From NCBI RefSeq assembly GCF_004340875.1, contig NZ_SLXQ01000007.1:62001-126000 (forward strand): a stretch of DNA of 64,000 bases. Direction: 5' to 3'. Positions 19,899-29,900 of this stretch are shown piece by piece. The position numbers and the translations under genes were made by a program. This stretch comes from Tamaricihabitans halophyticus (GTDB taxonomy: Bacteria > Actinomycetota > Actinomycetes > Mycobacteriales > Pseudonocardiaceae). Within the stretch, counting starts at the first letter, position 1, and each line of letters starts with the position of its first letter. The notes under the pieces were generated by a model, which worked only from the letters and a program-made list of their open reading frames with translations, did no database searches and was not told the DNA's origin.

Positions 19899-20159
19899 TC
19901 GCCGTACAACGTCGGATGGTGCGTTACCGAGCCGAACTACCGACGCGGCGCCGGCGAGCTTCCCGACGCTACCCGCCAACGTGAGCAGTGCCACTAACCA
20001 TGGATCGGCCGGGAAGGCCGGAGGCTTTCCCGCCTGGTCCGGGGGTTTCGGCGCAGGTACCCACACCGGTGATACCGGTACCCGAGCGACGGGGACGGCC
20101 CCAGCACGGCGGCCTAGCGCGATAGAGTTCCCGGTTGTCGATAGCATGACATCGAGAAG

Positions 20160-20308
20160 TCGACGGCAGTGGAGGAACCCGGTGTGAATCCGGGGCGGTC
20201 CCGCCACTGTCACCGGGGAGTCGTACCCCACACGCCACTGGACGTCCGTGCGTCCGGGAAGGCGGGGTGACGGCATTAACCCGGGAGCCAGGACACTCCG
20301 GCCGTCGA
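20160..20308 (+). promoter_or_regulatory. Adenosylcobalamin riboswitch upstream of cobN
   Basis: The closing stem P1 pairs TCGACGGC (20160-20167) with GCCGTCGA (20301-20308). Inside lie the conserved GGAACCCGGTGTGAATCCGG segment, CCGCCACTGT and the B12-box-like GAGCCAGGACAC. A further GGGG/CCCC hairpin (about 20320-20334) abuts the cobN ribosome binding site AAGGAGGG (20335-20342), suggesting control of translation. High cobalamin should lower expression of cobN and the following genes. The aptamer overlaps the 5' end of the open frame, so the cobN start must lie after it. Confidence 0.93.
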
Positions 20309-20353
20309 TCCCAGGACCTGGGGCGGGAGACCCCAAGGAGGGACGGCTGCCGG

Positions 20354-23300
20354 ATGAGTGTGCCCAGCGAATTTCGCGCCAATATCGTATTGCTTTCCAC
20401 TGCGGACACGGATCTGCTCGCCGCGCGGGAAAGTGGCGCGGGCTACCGGGTGGGTAATCCGGCACGGCTGTCCGCGGCCGATGTTCCAGCGCTGCTGGAC
20501 GGCCAGGATCTGGTTGTTGTTCGGCTACTTGGTGGGCTGCGGGCCTGGTCCGAGGGGGTTTCCGCGGTACTTGCCAGCGGCATTCCGACGGTGCTGCTGG
20601 GTGGGGAGTCGACACCGGACGCCGAACTGATGGCCGCCTCGACCGTACCGTCCGGCGTGACGGCGGAAGCACTGAGCTATCTGGTCGAAGGCGGCTCGAT
20701 CAACCTGCGTGAACTCGCGGGTTTCCTTTCCGACACGATCCTGTTGACCGGGTATGGTTTCGCACCGCCACAGCCCACGCCGTTCTGTGGATTGCACGGT
20801 GCACCGGACATGGACGACAGCCGGCCAACGGTCGGCATCGTCTTCTATCGGGCGCACGAGCTGTCTGGCAATACGGGATTCGTCGATGTGCTTGCCGAGG
20901 CGGTCAACGCGGCTGGCGGGAATGCGCTACCCATCTTTTCCGGTTCGCTCCGTGGCCTGGCTGGCGCCGATGAACGCGCCGTCGAGCTGCGCGCTTTGCT
21001 TGGCCAGTGTGATTCGGTGATCACCACGGTGCTCGCCGCCGGTGGCGCGGTGGCAGCAGACGCCAGTGCCGGCGGGGACGAGGACAGCTGGGACGCCGGA
21101 CTGCTCGCCGAACTCGACGTTCCGATCGTGCAGGGCATGGTGCTGACCTCGTCTCGCGCGGAGTGGCAAGCCTCCGACGCGGCGCTGACGCCGATGGATG
21201 CTGGGATGCAGGTGGCTATTCCGGAGTTCGACGGCAGATTGATCGGCGTGCCGTTTTCCTTTAAAGAGCGGGATTCCGAGGAGATTCCGGTGTACGTCGC
21301 GGATCCGGAACGGGCGAGTCGCCTTGCCGGTATCGCCACCCGGCTCGCGTCGCTGCGCCGGACGCCGCCACGCGAGCGCAAACTCGCCGTCGTGCTCTCG
21401 TCGTACCCGACAAAGCATTCGCGAGTCGGCAATGCGGTTGGCCTGGACACGCCGGCCTCGGCCGTCGTGCTACTGCAAGCGGTGGCGGCAGCCGGCTATG
21501 ACCTCGGCACTCTCGACCCGACCGGGCTGGACAGCGACGAACTGATCCACCGGTTGATCGCGGCCGGGGGCCAGGACGTGGAATGGCTGACCGAGGAGCA
21601 GCTGCGCCACGCGGAGGTGCGGATCGACCAGGAACGGTATCGCGATTGGTTCGAAGCTCTGCCGGAATCCCTCGGCGCGTCGATCCGGGAACACTGGGGA
21701 GATCCACCCGGCGAACTGTATGTCCAAGATGGACAGATTTACGTGGCCGCGCTGCGATTCGGCAACGTGGTTCTGCTGATTCAACCGCCACGCGGATTCG
21801 GCGAGAACCCGATCGCGATCTATCACGATCCCGATCTGCCGCCGTCCCACCAGTACCTCGCCGCCTATCGGTGGCTGGACACCGAGTTCGGCGCGCATGC
21901 GGTGATCCACCTCGGTAAACACGGCACGCTCGAGTGGCTGCCCGGCAAGGGCGTCGGACTTGCGGCCGATGACGCGCCAGACGCGGTACTCGGTGACCTG
22001 CCGCTGATCTACCCGTTCATCGTGAACGACCCGGGCGAGGGAACACAGGCCAAACGCAGGGGGCACGCCGTGGTCGTGGACCACATGATTCCCCCGATGG
22101 CGCGCGCGGATACCTATGGCGAGATGGCCAAGCTCGAGCAACTGCTTGACGAGTACGCAATGGTGCAGGAGCTCGACCCGGCCAAGTTGCCAACCCTGCG
22201 AGCGCAGATCTGGGAGTTGGTGACGAGCGCGGAGCTGCACCGGGATCTGCATACCGAGGAACAGCCGGCCGCCGAGGATTTCGACGACTTCGTGATGCAT
22301 ATTGACGGTTACCTGTGCGAGGTCAAGGATGTGCAGATTCGCGATGGGCTGCACATTCTCGGTCGCGCCCCGGCGGGTGCCGAGCTGGTCAACGACGTAC
22401 TCGCCGTGCTGCGCGCCCGGCAGGTCTTCGGCGGCACTGTCGACGCGTTGCCCGGTTTGCGCGCCGCGCTGGCCGGCCATGTCGGTCTGGACGAGGACGT
22501 GCTGCTCGCCGAGCCTGGCGCGGTCGTTTCCGCGCCGACCGCACTGACGGCGTTGGTGGACGGCCCGGCACGAACTGGTGCCGACATTGTCGATCTGCTC
22601 GAGGCGATCGCTAGAGATCTGGTCGAGGCGCTCGAAGTCGGCGGCTGGGATATGACCACGGTGGACGACGTAGTGGCCAAGCGTCTGGGCATGCCTGTGC
22701 CCGCCGTCGGGAAGGTGTTGCGGTTCGCTTGCGCGGAGGTGGTCCCCCGGTTGGCGAGGACCACCGATGAAGTAGGTAACGTCGTACACGCATTGGACGG
22801 TGGCTTCGTGCCACCAGGGCCGTCCGGCTCACCAACCCGTGGTTTGGTTTCCGTGCTCCCAACCGGGCGGAACTTCTACTCGGTAGACCCGAAGGCAATC
22901 CCGTCCAGGAACTCCTTCGACGTGGGCAGCGCACTGGCGGACTCGCTGCTGCACCGGCACCGCGAAGACACCGGTGACTGGCCGCGCAGTGTCGGGCTCA
23001 CGGTCTGGGGTACCTCGGCGATGCGAACCCAGGGCGACGATATCTCGGAGCTGATGTGGCTCCTCGGTACCCGGCCGACCTGGGACGCGGCCTCGCGCAG
23101 GGTGACCGGTTTCGAAGTAGTTCCGTTGACCGAACTTGGTCGCCCGAGGGTCGACGTGGTGGTGCGGATATCCGGCTTCTTCCGTGACGCATTTCCACAC
23201 GTGGTGGCGCTATTGGACAGTGCGATCGACACGGTCGCGAAACTCCCCGAGGAAGACGCGGACAACTTCGTAGCCGCGCACTATCGAGCCGACCTCACCG

Positions 23301-24043
23301 AACACGGCGACGAGCGCCGCGCGACCACCCGGATCTTCGGCTCCAAACCGGGCGCGTACGGCGCGGGGCTACTTCCGCTGATCGATGCGCGGAACTGGCG
23401 CACCGATGGTGACCTCGCTGAGGTGTATGCCACCTGGGGCGGCTTCGCCTACGGCAAGGGGCTTGACGGCGTTTCCGCGCGGGCGGATATGGAGACCGCT
23501 TTCCGCCGAATCCAGGTGGCCGCGAAGAACGTGGACACCAGAGAGCACGACATCGCCGACTCGGACGACTATTTCCAGTACCACGGCGGGATGGTCGCGA
23601 TGGTGCGTCAGCTGACCGGCACGAACCCCTCGGCGTATGTCGGTGACTCGGCCGTGCCACACGCGGTACGAACCCGAACTCTCGGCGAAGAGACCAAACG
23701 GGTCTTCCGCGCCAGGGTGGTCAACCCCCGCTGGATCGCCGCGATGCAGCGACACGGCTACAAGGGCGCATTCGAACTAGCCGCGACCGTGGACTACCTG
23801 TTCGGGTTCGATGCCACCGCGGGCGTCGTTGATGACTGGATGTACGGCAAACTCGCCGATTCCTATGTTTTCGACGAGCAGGTGCAGCGATTCCTGCGCG
23901 ACGCCAATCCGTGGGCACTTCGCGGTATCACCGAACGACTCCTCGAAGCCGCCGAACGAGGGTTGTGGTCCGAACCAGCCGCCGCGACTTTGGACGATCT
24001 GCGGGCGATCTACCTCGACCTGGAAGGTCAGCTGGAGGACTGA
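20354..24043 (+). CDS. cobN: Cobaltochelatase, CobN subunit
   Basis: Large ATP-dependent chelatase subunit that inserts cobalt into hydrogenobyrinic acid a,c-diamide in the aerobic cobalamin pathway. The 1229-residue length and the HLGKHGTLEWLPGKGVGL motif mark the CobN/ChlH family. The frame is open from 20267, but that stretch is riboswitch; the ATG at 20354 has AAGGAGGG 11 bases upstream and is chosen. It works with the ChlI/ChlD-type ATPase encoded just downstream, since no separate CobS and CobT genes are present. Controlled by the B12 riboswitch. Confidence 0.95.
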   Translation: MSVPSEFRANIVLLSTADTDLLAARESGAGYRVGNPARLSAADVPALLDGQDLVVVRLLGGLRAWSEGVSAVLASGIPTVLLGGESTPDAELMAASTVPSGVTAEALSYLVEGGSINLRELAGFLSDTILLTGYGFAPPQPTPFCGLHGAPDMDDSRPTVGIVFYRAHELSGNTGFVDVLAEAVNAAGGNALPIFSGSLRGLAGADERAVELRALLGQCDSVITTVLAAGGAVAADASAGGDEDSWDAGLLAELDVPIVQGMVLTSSRAEWQASDAALTPMDAGMQVAIPEFDGRLIGVPFSFKERDSEEIPVYVADPERASRLAGIATRLASLRRTPPRERKLAVVLSSYPTKHSRVGNAVGLDTPASAVVLLQAVAAAGYDLGTLDPTGLDSDELIHRLIAAGGQDVEWLTEEQLRHAEVRIDQERYRDWFEALPESLGASIREHWGDPPGELYVQDGQIYVAALRFGNVVLLIQPPRGFGENPIAIYHDPDLPPSHQYLAAYRWLDTEFGAHAVIHLGKHGTLEWLPGKGVGLAADDAPDAVLGDLPLIYPFIVNDPGEGTQAKRRGHAVVVDHMIPPMARADTYGEMAKLEQLLDEYAMVQELDPAKLPTLRAQIWELVTSAELHRDLHTEEQPAAEDFDDFVMHIDGYLCEVKDVQIRDGLHILGRAPAGAELVNDVLAVLRARQVFGGTVDALPGLRAALAGHVGLDEDVLLAEPGAVVSAPTALTALVDGPARTGADIVDLLEAIARDLVEALEVGGWDMTTVDDVVAKRLGMPVPAVGKVLRFACAEVVPRLARTTDEVGNVVHALDGGFVPPGPSGSPTRGLVSVLPTGRNFYSVDPKAIPSRNSFDVGSALADSLLHRHREDTGDWPRSVGLTVWGTSAMRTQGDDISELMWLLGTRPTWDAASRRVTGFEVVPLTELGRPRVDVVVRISGFFRDAFPHVVALLDSAIDTVAKLPEEDADNFVAAHYRADLTEHGDERRATTRIFGSKPGAYGAGLLPLIDARNWRTDGDLAEVYATWGGFAYGKGLDGVSARADMETAFRRIQVAAKNVDTREHDIADSDDYFQYHGGMVAMVRQLTGTNPSAYVGDSAVPHAVRTRTLGEETKRVFRARVVNPRWIAAMQRHGYKGAFELAATVDYLFGFDATAGVVDDWMYGKLADSYVFDEQVQRFLRDANPWALRGITERLLEAAERGLWSEPAAATLDDLRAIYLDLEGQLED

Positions 24044-24046
24044 GGC

Positions 24047-24139
24047 GTGCCCGAGCAAACCCGTGATTACCCCCAACCGCTCGGCGCCGGATTCGACTAC
24101 GCCGAGATGCACGCGCTGTGCGAAGGAGGCATCCAGTGA
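24047..24139 (+). CDS. Possible 30-residue peptide overlapping the chelatase start
   Basis: GTG at 24047, three bases after the cobN stop, opens a 30-codon frame ([20 protein letters not shown], then ten more residues) that ends at 24139 with a GTGA overlap on the next gene's start. GGAGG lies about nine bases before the GTG. The layout looks like translational coupling between cobN and the chelatase ATPase. No function is recognised; it could be only a translated spacer. Confidence 0.4.
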   Translation: MPEQTRDYPQPLGAGFDYAEMHALCEGGIQ

Positions 24140-26250
24140 GCGCACCAGCACGGTTCCCGTTCTCCGCCGTCGTCGGGCACGACGATATGCGCCTGGCACT
24201 GATCCTGAACGCGATACACCCGGCTATTGGCGGGGTGCTGATCCGCGGCGAGAAGGGCACGGCCAAGTCCACTGTGGTCCGTGCGCTTGCCGAGCTACTG
24301 CCCGCGGTGGAGGTGCGCGCGGATTGCCGATTCGCTTGCTTGCCGGAAGTTCCGGCGGCGGACTGCCCGGACTGCGGGCCGCCCGCCGATAGCGCCGAGG
24401 TGCACGACACTGGGGCGAATGGTTCCGGGGCGAATGACTCGGGTTCGAACGGACCGGGGGCCGGTGGCGCGTTACGCCGGGCCGCCCGTCTTGTGGAGTT
24501 GCCGGTCGCGGCGACCGAGGACAGGGTCGTCGGTTCACTTGATCTCGAGCGGGCGCTGACCGAAGGCAAGCGCGCGTTCCAGCCCGGCCTACTGGCCGAG
24601 GCGCATCGGGGTGTGCTCTATGTGGACGAGGTAAACCTCCTGCACGACCATGTGGTGGACCTGCTGCTGGATGCCGCGGCGATGGGGCGGGTGCATGTGG
24701 AGCGTGACGGGGTATCGGTCTCGCATGCGGCTTCCTTCCTGTTGGTCGGCACCATGAATCCGGAGGAAGGCGAGCTGCGACCGCAACTGCTCGATCGGTT
24801 CGGTCTCACGGTCACCGTCGCCGCGGACCGAGACGTAGCCAGGCGCACCGAGGTAATCCGCCGCCGACTCGCCTACGAGGCGGATCCGGCATCGTTCGCG
24901 GCTGACTGGCGCTCCGCGGATGCGGACCTGGCCACCCGAATACTGCGGGCCCAGCAACGGCTCGCGGACGTCGTGCTGCCGGACAGCGAACTGCGCCGGA
25001 TCGCGGCCGTATGCGCCGCGTTCGACGTGGACGGCATGCGGGCGGACTTGGTGGTGGCACGTACCGCGATTGCGCATGCCGCGTGGCGGGGTGGCACCGA
25101 GGTCCTGGAGGACGATGTGGCCGCCGCGGCTCGCCTCGCGCTACCGCACCGACGCCGGCGTGATCCGTTCGACGAGCCGGGCATCGATGACGACCAGCTC
25201 TCCGACGCGTTGCGGCAGGCGGCCGAGGACGCGGACTCGGCGGATCCCGGGTCCGACCAGGCCACGGACCAGCAGAGCGACGACTCCCCGCCGGAAGACC
25301 CACACGACCCAGATGACGATCCTGGCGGCGGCGCAAAGGGTGACACAGCCGAAGACACACAAGCGGGCGAGCAGGGAAGCCGGAATGGACAGTCCACACC
25401 GGAACAGCGGGGTTCGGCAGGCGATCGTCAGGCGCCGAGCCCTGAACAGCCATTTCGGGCCCGACTGCTGAGCGTTCCGGGGACGGGGGAAGGTGCGCCT
25501 GGTCGGCGTTCGCGCGCCCGTGGTCCCGGCGGTCGGATTGTCCGGGCGGCGCGGGAGGAGGGCACCGGGCTGCACCTGACCGCGACGATCGCGGCGGCCG
25601 CGCCACACCAGCACGACCGGGGCCGTACCGGGCCCGGACTGCTGCTGCGCGCCGGTGACCTGCGGCGCGCGGTACGAGAAGGCAAGGAAAGCAACCTGGT
25701 CCTGTTCGCGGTGGACGCATCCGGATCGATGGCCGCGCGCGCACGGATGTCCGCGGTGACCGGCGCGGTGCTGTCCCTGCTGACAGATGCGTACCAGCGC
25801 AGGGACAAGGTTGGCGTCGTGACCTTCCGGGGCACGGGGGCCGAGACGGCGCTACCGCCAACATCCTCAGTGGATGCCGCCGTACGCCGGCTGCGGGAGC
25901 TGCGAACTGGTGGCCGGACTCCCTTGGCCGATGGTCTGCTCCGCGCGCGAAAGGTGCTCCAGGTCGAGCGCGTACGTGATCCACGACGACGCGCTTTGCT
26001 TGTCCTGCTTACTGACGGACGTGCTACGGCGAGCGTGCGGGGTGGAGACCCGATGCAGGACGCACGGCGTGCTGCTGCCGCGCTTGCCGGGGACGGAGTT
26101 GCGGCGATCGTAGTCGATTGCGAGGAAGGGTCTGTCCGACTGGGACTAGCCGGGCAGTTGGCGAACGAGCTGGATGCGAGTTGTCTGCGTCTTGGCGAGC
26201 TGTCCGCGGAGCACGTTGCTGGCGTGGTACGACACGCGCGGGCCGCGTGA
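24136..26250 (+). CDS. Fused ChlI/ChlD-type chelatase ATPase subunit (cobalt insertion)
   Basis: A 704-residue fusion of an AAA+ ATPase and a von Willebrand A domain, as in magnesium chelatase ChlI plus ChlD. Walker A GEKGTAKS is at 38-45, followed by a Cys-rich insert ([17 protein letters not shown]) and Walker [13 protein letters not shown]. An acidic, Pro/Gln-rich linker leads to the metal-dependent adhesion site DASGS of the VWA domain. The GTG at 24136 lies six bases after AAGGAGG, so the upstream in-frame ATG at 24118 is rejected. Next to cobN and cobO it most likely powers CobN; magnesium chelation is unlikely, as no bacteriochlorophyll genes are seen. Confidence 0.88.
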   Translation: MSAPARFPFSAVVGHDDMRLALILNAIHPAIGGVLIRGEKGTAKSTVVRALAELLPAVEVRADCRFACLPEVPAADCPDCGPPADSAEVHDTGANGSGANDSGSNGPGAGGALRRAARLVELPVAATEDRVVGSLDLERALTEGKRAFQPGLLAEAHRGVLYVDEVNLLHDHVVDLLLDAAAMGRVHVERDGVSVSHAASFLLVGTMNPEEGELRPQLLDRFGLTVTVAADRDVARRTEVIRRRLAYEADPASFAADWRSADADLATRILRAQQRLADVVLPDSELRRIAAVCAAFDVDGMRADLVVARTAIAHAAWRGGTEVLEDDVAAAARLALPHRRRRDPFDEPGIDDDQLSDALRQAAEDADSADPGSDQATDQQSDDSPPEDPHDPDDDPGGGAKGDTAEDTQAGEQGSRNGQSTPEQRGSAGDRQAPSPEQPFRARLLSVPGTGEGAPGRRSRARGPGGRIVRAAREEGTGLHLTATIAAAAPHQHDRGRTGPGLLLRAGDLRRAVREGKESNLVLFAVDASGSMAARARMSAVTGAVLSLLTDAYQRRDKVGVVTFRGTGAETALPPTSSVDAAVRRLRELRTGGRTPLADGLLRARKVLQVERVRDPRRRALLVLLTDGRATASVRGGDPMQDARRAAAALAGDGVAAIVVDCEEGSVRLGLAGQLANELDASCLRLGELSAEHVAGVVRHARAA

Positions 26251-26265
26251 GAAACGGGGAGTCAC

Positions 26266-26880
26266 ATGCCACAAGGTAAGCCGCTGACGGTGCCGGAGGA
26301 CGGTCTTACGACAAGGCAACGTCGGCACCGGCCCTTACTGATCGTGCATACCGGTGAGATGAAAGGGAAATCAACCGCGGCGTTCGGACTCGCGTTGCGC
26401 GGGTGGCACCAGGGCTGGTCAATTGGCGTGTTCCAGTTCGTGAAGTCCGCGAAATGGAAAGTGGGCGAAGAGGCCGCGTTTCGTGCGCTGGACGAGGTGC
26501 ATACGGAGACCGGCAAGGGCGGTCCGGTGGACTGGAACAAGATGGGCGAGGGCTGGTCCTGGGCGCGCAAGAAGGGCAGCACCGAGGATCACGCTGCCGC
26601 GGCACTCGAAGGGTGGCGGGAGATCGCTCGGCGGCTGGACGACCACACCCACGACCTCTACGTGCTCGACGAGTTCAACTATCCGCTGCACTGGGGCTGG
26701 ATTGATCCGAACGAAGTGGTGGAAACCCTACGTATGCGACCTGGCCGGCAGCACGTAGTCATCACTGGACGGTACGCGCCGGACGTCCTTGTCGCGGCCG
26801 CGGATCTGGTCGTCGACATGACCAAGGTGAAGCACCCGATGGATGCTGGCCAAAAAGGACAACGCGGTATCGAGTGGTGA
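26266..26880 (+). CDS. cobO: Cob(I)yrinic acid a,c-diamide adenosyltransferase
   Basis: Attaches the 5'-deoxyadenosyl group from ATP to cob(I)yrinic acid a,c-diamide. The 204-residue protein has the P-loop-like HTGEMKGKSTAAFG, the KVGEEAAFRALDE segment, VLDEFNYPLHWGWID, and the C-terminal MTKVKHPMDAGQKGQRGIEW typical of CobO/BtuR. The ATG at 26266 has GGGGAG upstream. It lies 15 bases after the chelatase subunit gene, so cobN, the chelatase and cobO form one riboswitch-controlled operon. Confidence 0.95.
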   Translation: MPQGKPLTVPEDGLTTRQRRHRPLLIVHTGEMKGKSTAAFGLALRGWHQGWSIGVFQFVKSAKWKVGEEAAFRALDEVHTETGKGGPVDWNKMGEGWSWARKKGSTEDHAAAALEGWREIARRLDDHTHDLYVLDEFNYPLHWGWIDPNEVVETLRMRPGRQHVVITGRYAPDVLVAAADLVVDMTKVKHPMDAGQKGQRGIEW

Positions 26881-26910
26881 AGCCGTGATCACCGCAAGAT
26901 CCCTGAAGAA

Positions 26911-26931
26911 CCGGTGACACCCAGTCACCGG
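26911..26931. terminator. Hairpin between convergent cobO and SARP genes
   Basis: CCGGTGAC (26911-26918) and GTCACCGG (26924-26931) form a perfect 8-bp stem with a five-base loop, centred in the short gap between the two convergent stops. Likely a two-way terminator. Confidence 0.5.
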
Positions 26932-26938
26932 GTGCACT

Positions 26939-29900
26939 TCACCGCTCGCCCCGCGGAGCTGGGTCCTGGGCGTCGTGATGCGCCAGATACCGGGCTAATC
27001 CGAGCGTGGCTCCTCGTTCGAAGTGCTCGGCAAATTCTGCCTCACCGTGCTGCTCGACCGCGACGGCGCGGATTCGATCGACGTCGCCGCGCTCGGCGGC
27101 CGGTAGCGGTGCTCGCACCGATTCGCGCGCCGCGCTGGCCACCCCGAGCAGCAGGGCAGCCTGGTGTGCTTCACCGTCCAATGCGGCGACGCCGGCGAGT
27201 CCTTCGATGGCCAGCGCGATAGAGCGGGGATCTCCGGTTAACCGTGCGGTTTCCAAGCCCTGCTGATGGATCTCCCTGGCCAGTGCCGGGTTTCCCTGCT
27301 GTTCGGTGAGAAAACCGTGTTCAGCCAGGACGAAGGCGAGCCCAGCTTCGTATCCTTGGTTGCGGTGCCAGTCGAGGGGTCGCTGAATATGGGTTTCGGC
27401 CTTGGGGAAATCGCCTTGCCTTCGGGCGGCCATGACCAAGCCCATTTCGGCGAAGACGGCACCCGGTTTGAACGACTGGTCGAGTGCGACGTGCAGCGCG
27501 CGGTCGTGCAGCTCATCGGCCCTGGCAAAGTCCTTGGCGAGTAGAGCGAGCCGACCGAGCCGGCCGAGCGACTCGGCGACCATCGGCCATAGACCGAGTT
27601 CTTCGGCGAACCGCAACCCCATCTGATTCAGTTGGTCGGCCCTGGTGTACTCGCCATCGATTTCGGCGAGCACGCCAAGCAACTGGATGACATGCACCCC
27701 GCCCCAACGGTCGCCGATTTCTTGGAACCGCGTCCAACTGTCTTCGGCGTCTTGTCGGGACGCGGTGAGTTCGCCGCGACTCAGTGATTGCCAGGCACGT
27801 AAGGCGAGTGCGGCGGCCTCGCCCCACTGGTCGCCGATCGCCCGCATGGCGTCGAGTGCGTCGGTCAGCAATGTGTCCACGGTGTCGCGAGCGCCGACCT
27901 GGGACATGCAGAAGGCCAGTAGCCACTGCGCGTACGCGCGCTCGACGGGTGCGTCCAGCCCATCGAAATGGGCGATTGCCGTGGTACTGCGGCCGAGCGG
28001 GTCGGTCCCCGCGTTGCGCAGCATGTCGATTCCCGCCAACCAGGCGGTGACCATCGCGCGGGAAAGGCTGAGCTGGCCATCCCCAGTGGAGTCAGGCCCA
28101 GTGGAATCCAGCCCAGTGGAATCAGGCCCAGTGGAGTCCAGCCCGGGTGAGTCGGGGACGTCGAGCGCCCTGGCCAGGGTGCGGTGGGTTTCGCGGTAGC
28201 GACCGCGCAGGAACCAGTACCACGCAAGGGCGCGCGCTAACCGCAGGGCCAGATCGGCCCGATGCAGTCGATTCGCGGTCTCCAGCGCCGCACGCAAGTT
28301 ACCCGCTTCGGTGTCCAGCACGCAGAGCCACTGCTGTTGACTGGACTCCCGTAGCCTCGGCTCGGCGGTTTCGGCCAGCGCCGTGTAGTGCCGCAGGTGG
28401 CGGAGTTCGGCGGCCTGTTGCTCGCCGGTTTCGGCAAGGCGCTCGAGGCAATACGAGGTGACCGTTTCCAGCATGCGGTAACGGACCCGAGACTCCTGGT
28501 CGAGCACCTGAACCAGCGAGCGGTCCACGAGTTGCGCCAGGATGTCGAGCACATCGCGTTCGTCGATCCCATCGCCGGCGCAGATCGCCTCGGCCGCGGC
28601 AAGGGTGCAGCCGTCGGTATGCACGGCGAGCCTGCGCAGCACGGTCCGCTCTGGGTCGCTGAGCAGCTCCCAACTCCAGTCGATGACGGCGCGCAGCGTC
28701 TGCTGCCGTTCGGGCGCGTCCCGGTTGCCGGTGGTGAGAATGCCGAACCTGTCATCCAACCGAGCGGCCAACTGTTCGATACCCAGTGCGCGTACCCGTG
28801 CCGCGGCGAGCTCAAGAGCCAGCGGTAAACCGTCCAACCGGCGGCAGATGGCCGCGATCGTCGCGGCGTTGTCCTCGCTCAACCGGAAACCTGGTGCCCT
28901 AGCGGCCGCCCTGGCGACGAACAGTTGGATCGCGCCGGACTCGGACCAGCTCTGGGTGTACCCGCTGTCCGGTGCTGGCAGGGTGAGCGGAGCGAGCGGC
29001 CACAGCTGCTCGCCGTGCAGTCCGAGCGGTTCTCGACTGGTGGCCAGCAAAGACAGTTCGGGGACGGCTCTGCGCAGCCGGTCCGCCAAGGCGGCCACCG
29101 ATTCGACAAGGTGTTCACAGTTGTCCAGGACGAGTAGCTGCCGCTTGTCCCGCAGCGCGTCGGTGAGCTGCTCGGCGGCCGAACGGGGCTCAGTACTCAT
29201 GGACATGGCAAGGGTCTGGTGCTCGCGAATATTGAGTGCTGCCGCGATGTGTTCGGCGAGTGCGCTGACCGGATCGGTACAGTCGTGTTCGCTCAGCGCA
29301 CCGAGTTCGAGGAACCAGACGCCATCGGGCGCTTCCTGGTATTGATGGGCGACTTCGAGGGCGAGCCGGGTCTTGCCGACGCCTCCAGGACCGAGCAAGG
29401 TAACCAGTCTGCCGGGGTGCAGCGTGGCCACGATCGAACTGAGTTCGGCTTGCCTGCCGATGATCTCCGTTGCCGGCAGGGGCAGGTTCGTTCTTGGTGG
29501 CGTGTGCCGAGTCGTATCGTGCGCCGGTTCTGCGAGCCGTAACGTGGGGTCCTGGCGCAGAATGCGCTGCCGCAGCTCGGAGATCTCCGGTCCCGGATCA
29601 AGACCCAGCTCCTCGGCCAGGTGCTCGCGCAGCTGGTCAAAGCTGTGCAGCGCGTCTGCCTGGCGTCCGGCCAGATACAGCGCGTGCATATGCAGTGCGC
29701 GGAGCCGCTCGCGGAGGGGGTCGTGGACCAGCGCATCGGATAACTCGCCGATTAGCTCGGCGTGCTGACCGAGCTCGAGGCGGGCCTGTACGGCGTCGTC
29801 CCAAGCGGCTCGGCGACTTTCTTCCAGCCGGTCGATCGTGGACCTGGCGAATTCCTCATCGGCGAAATCCGCGTAGGCCGCGCCGCGCCAGAGATCGAGC

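Noticed and set aside
20267-20353. Upstream extension of cobN
   Set aside because: This part of the open frame is the 3' end of the cobalamin riboswitch and its expression platform; the ribosome binding site points to 20354.
21470-22789. 439-codon minus-strand frame inside cobN
   Set aside because: Antisense shadow with low-complexity content; the cobN frame is complete and conserved.
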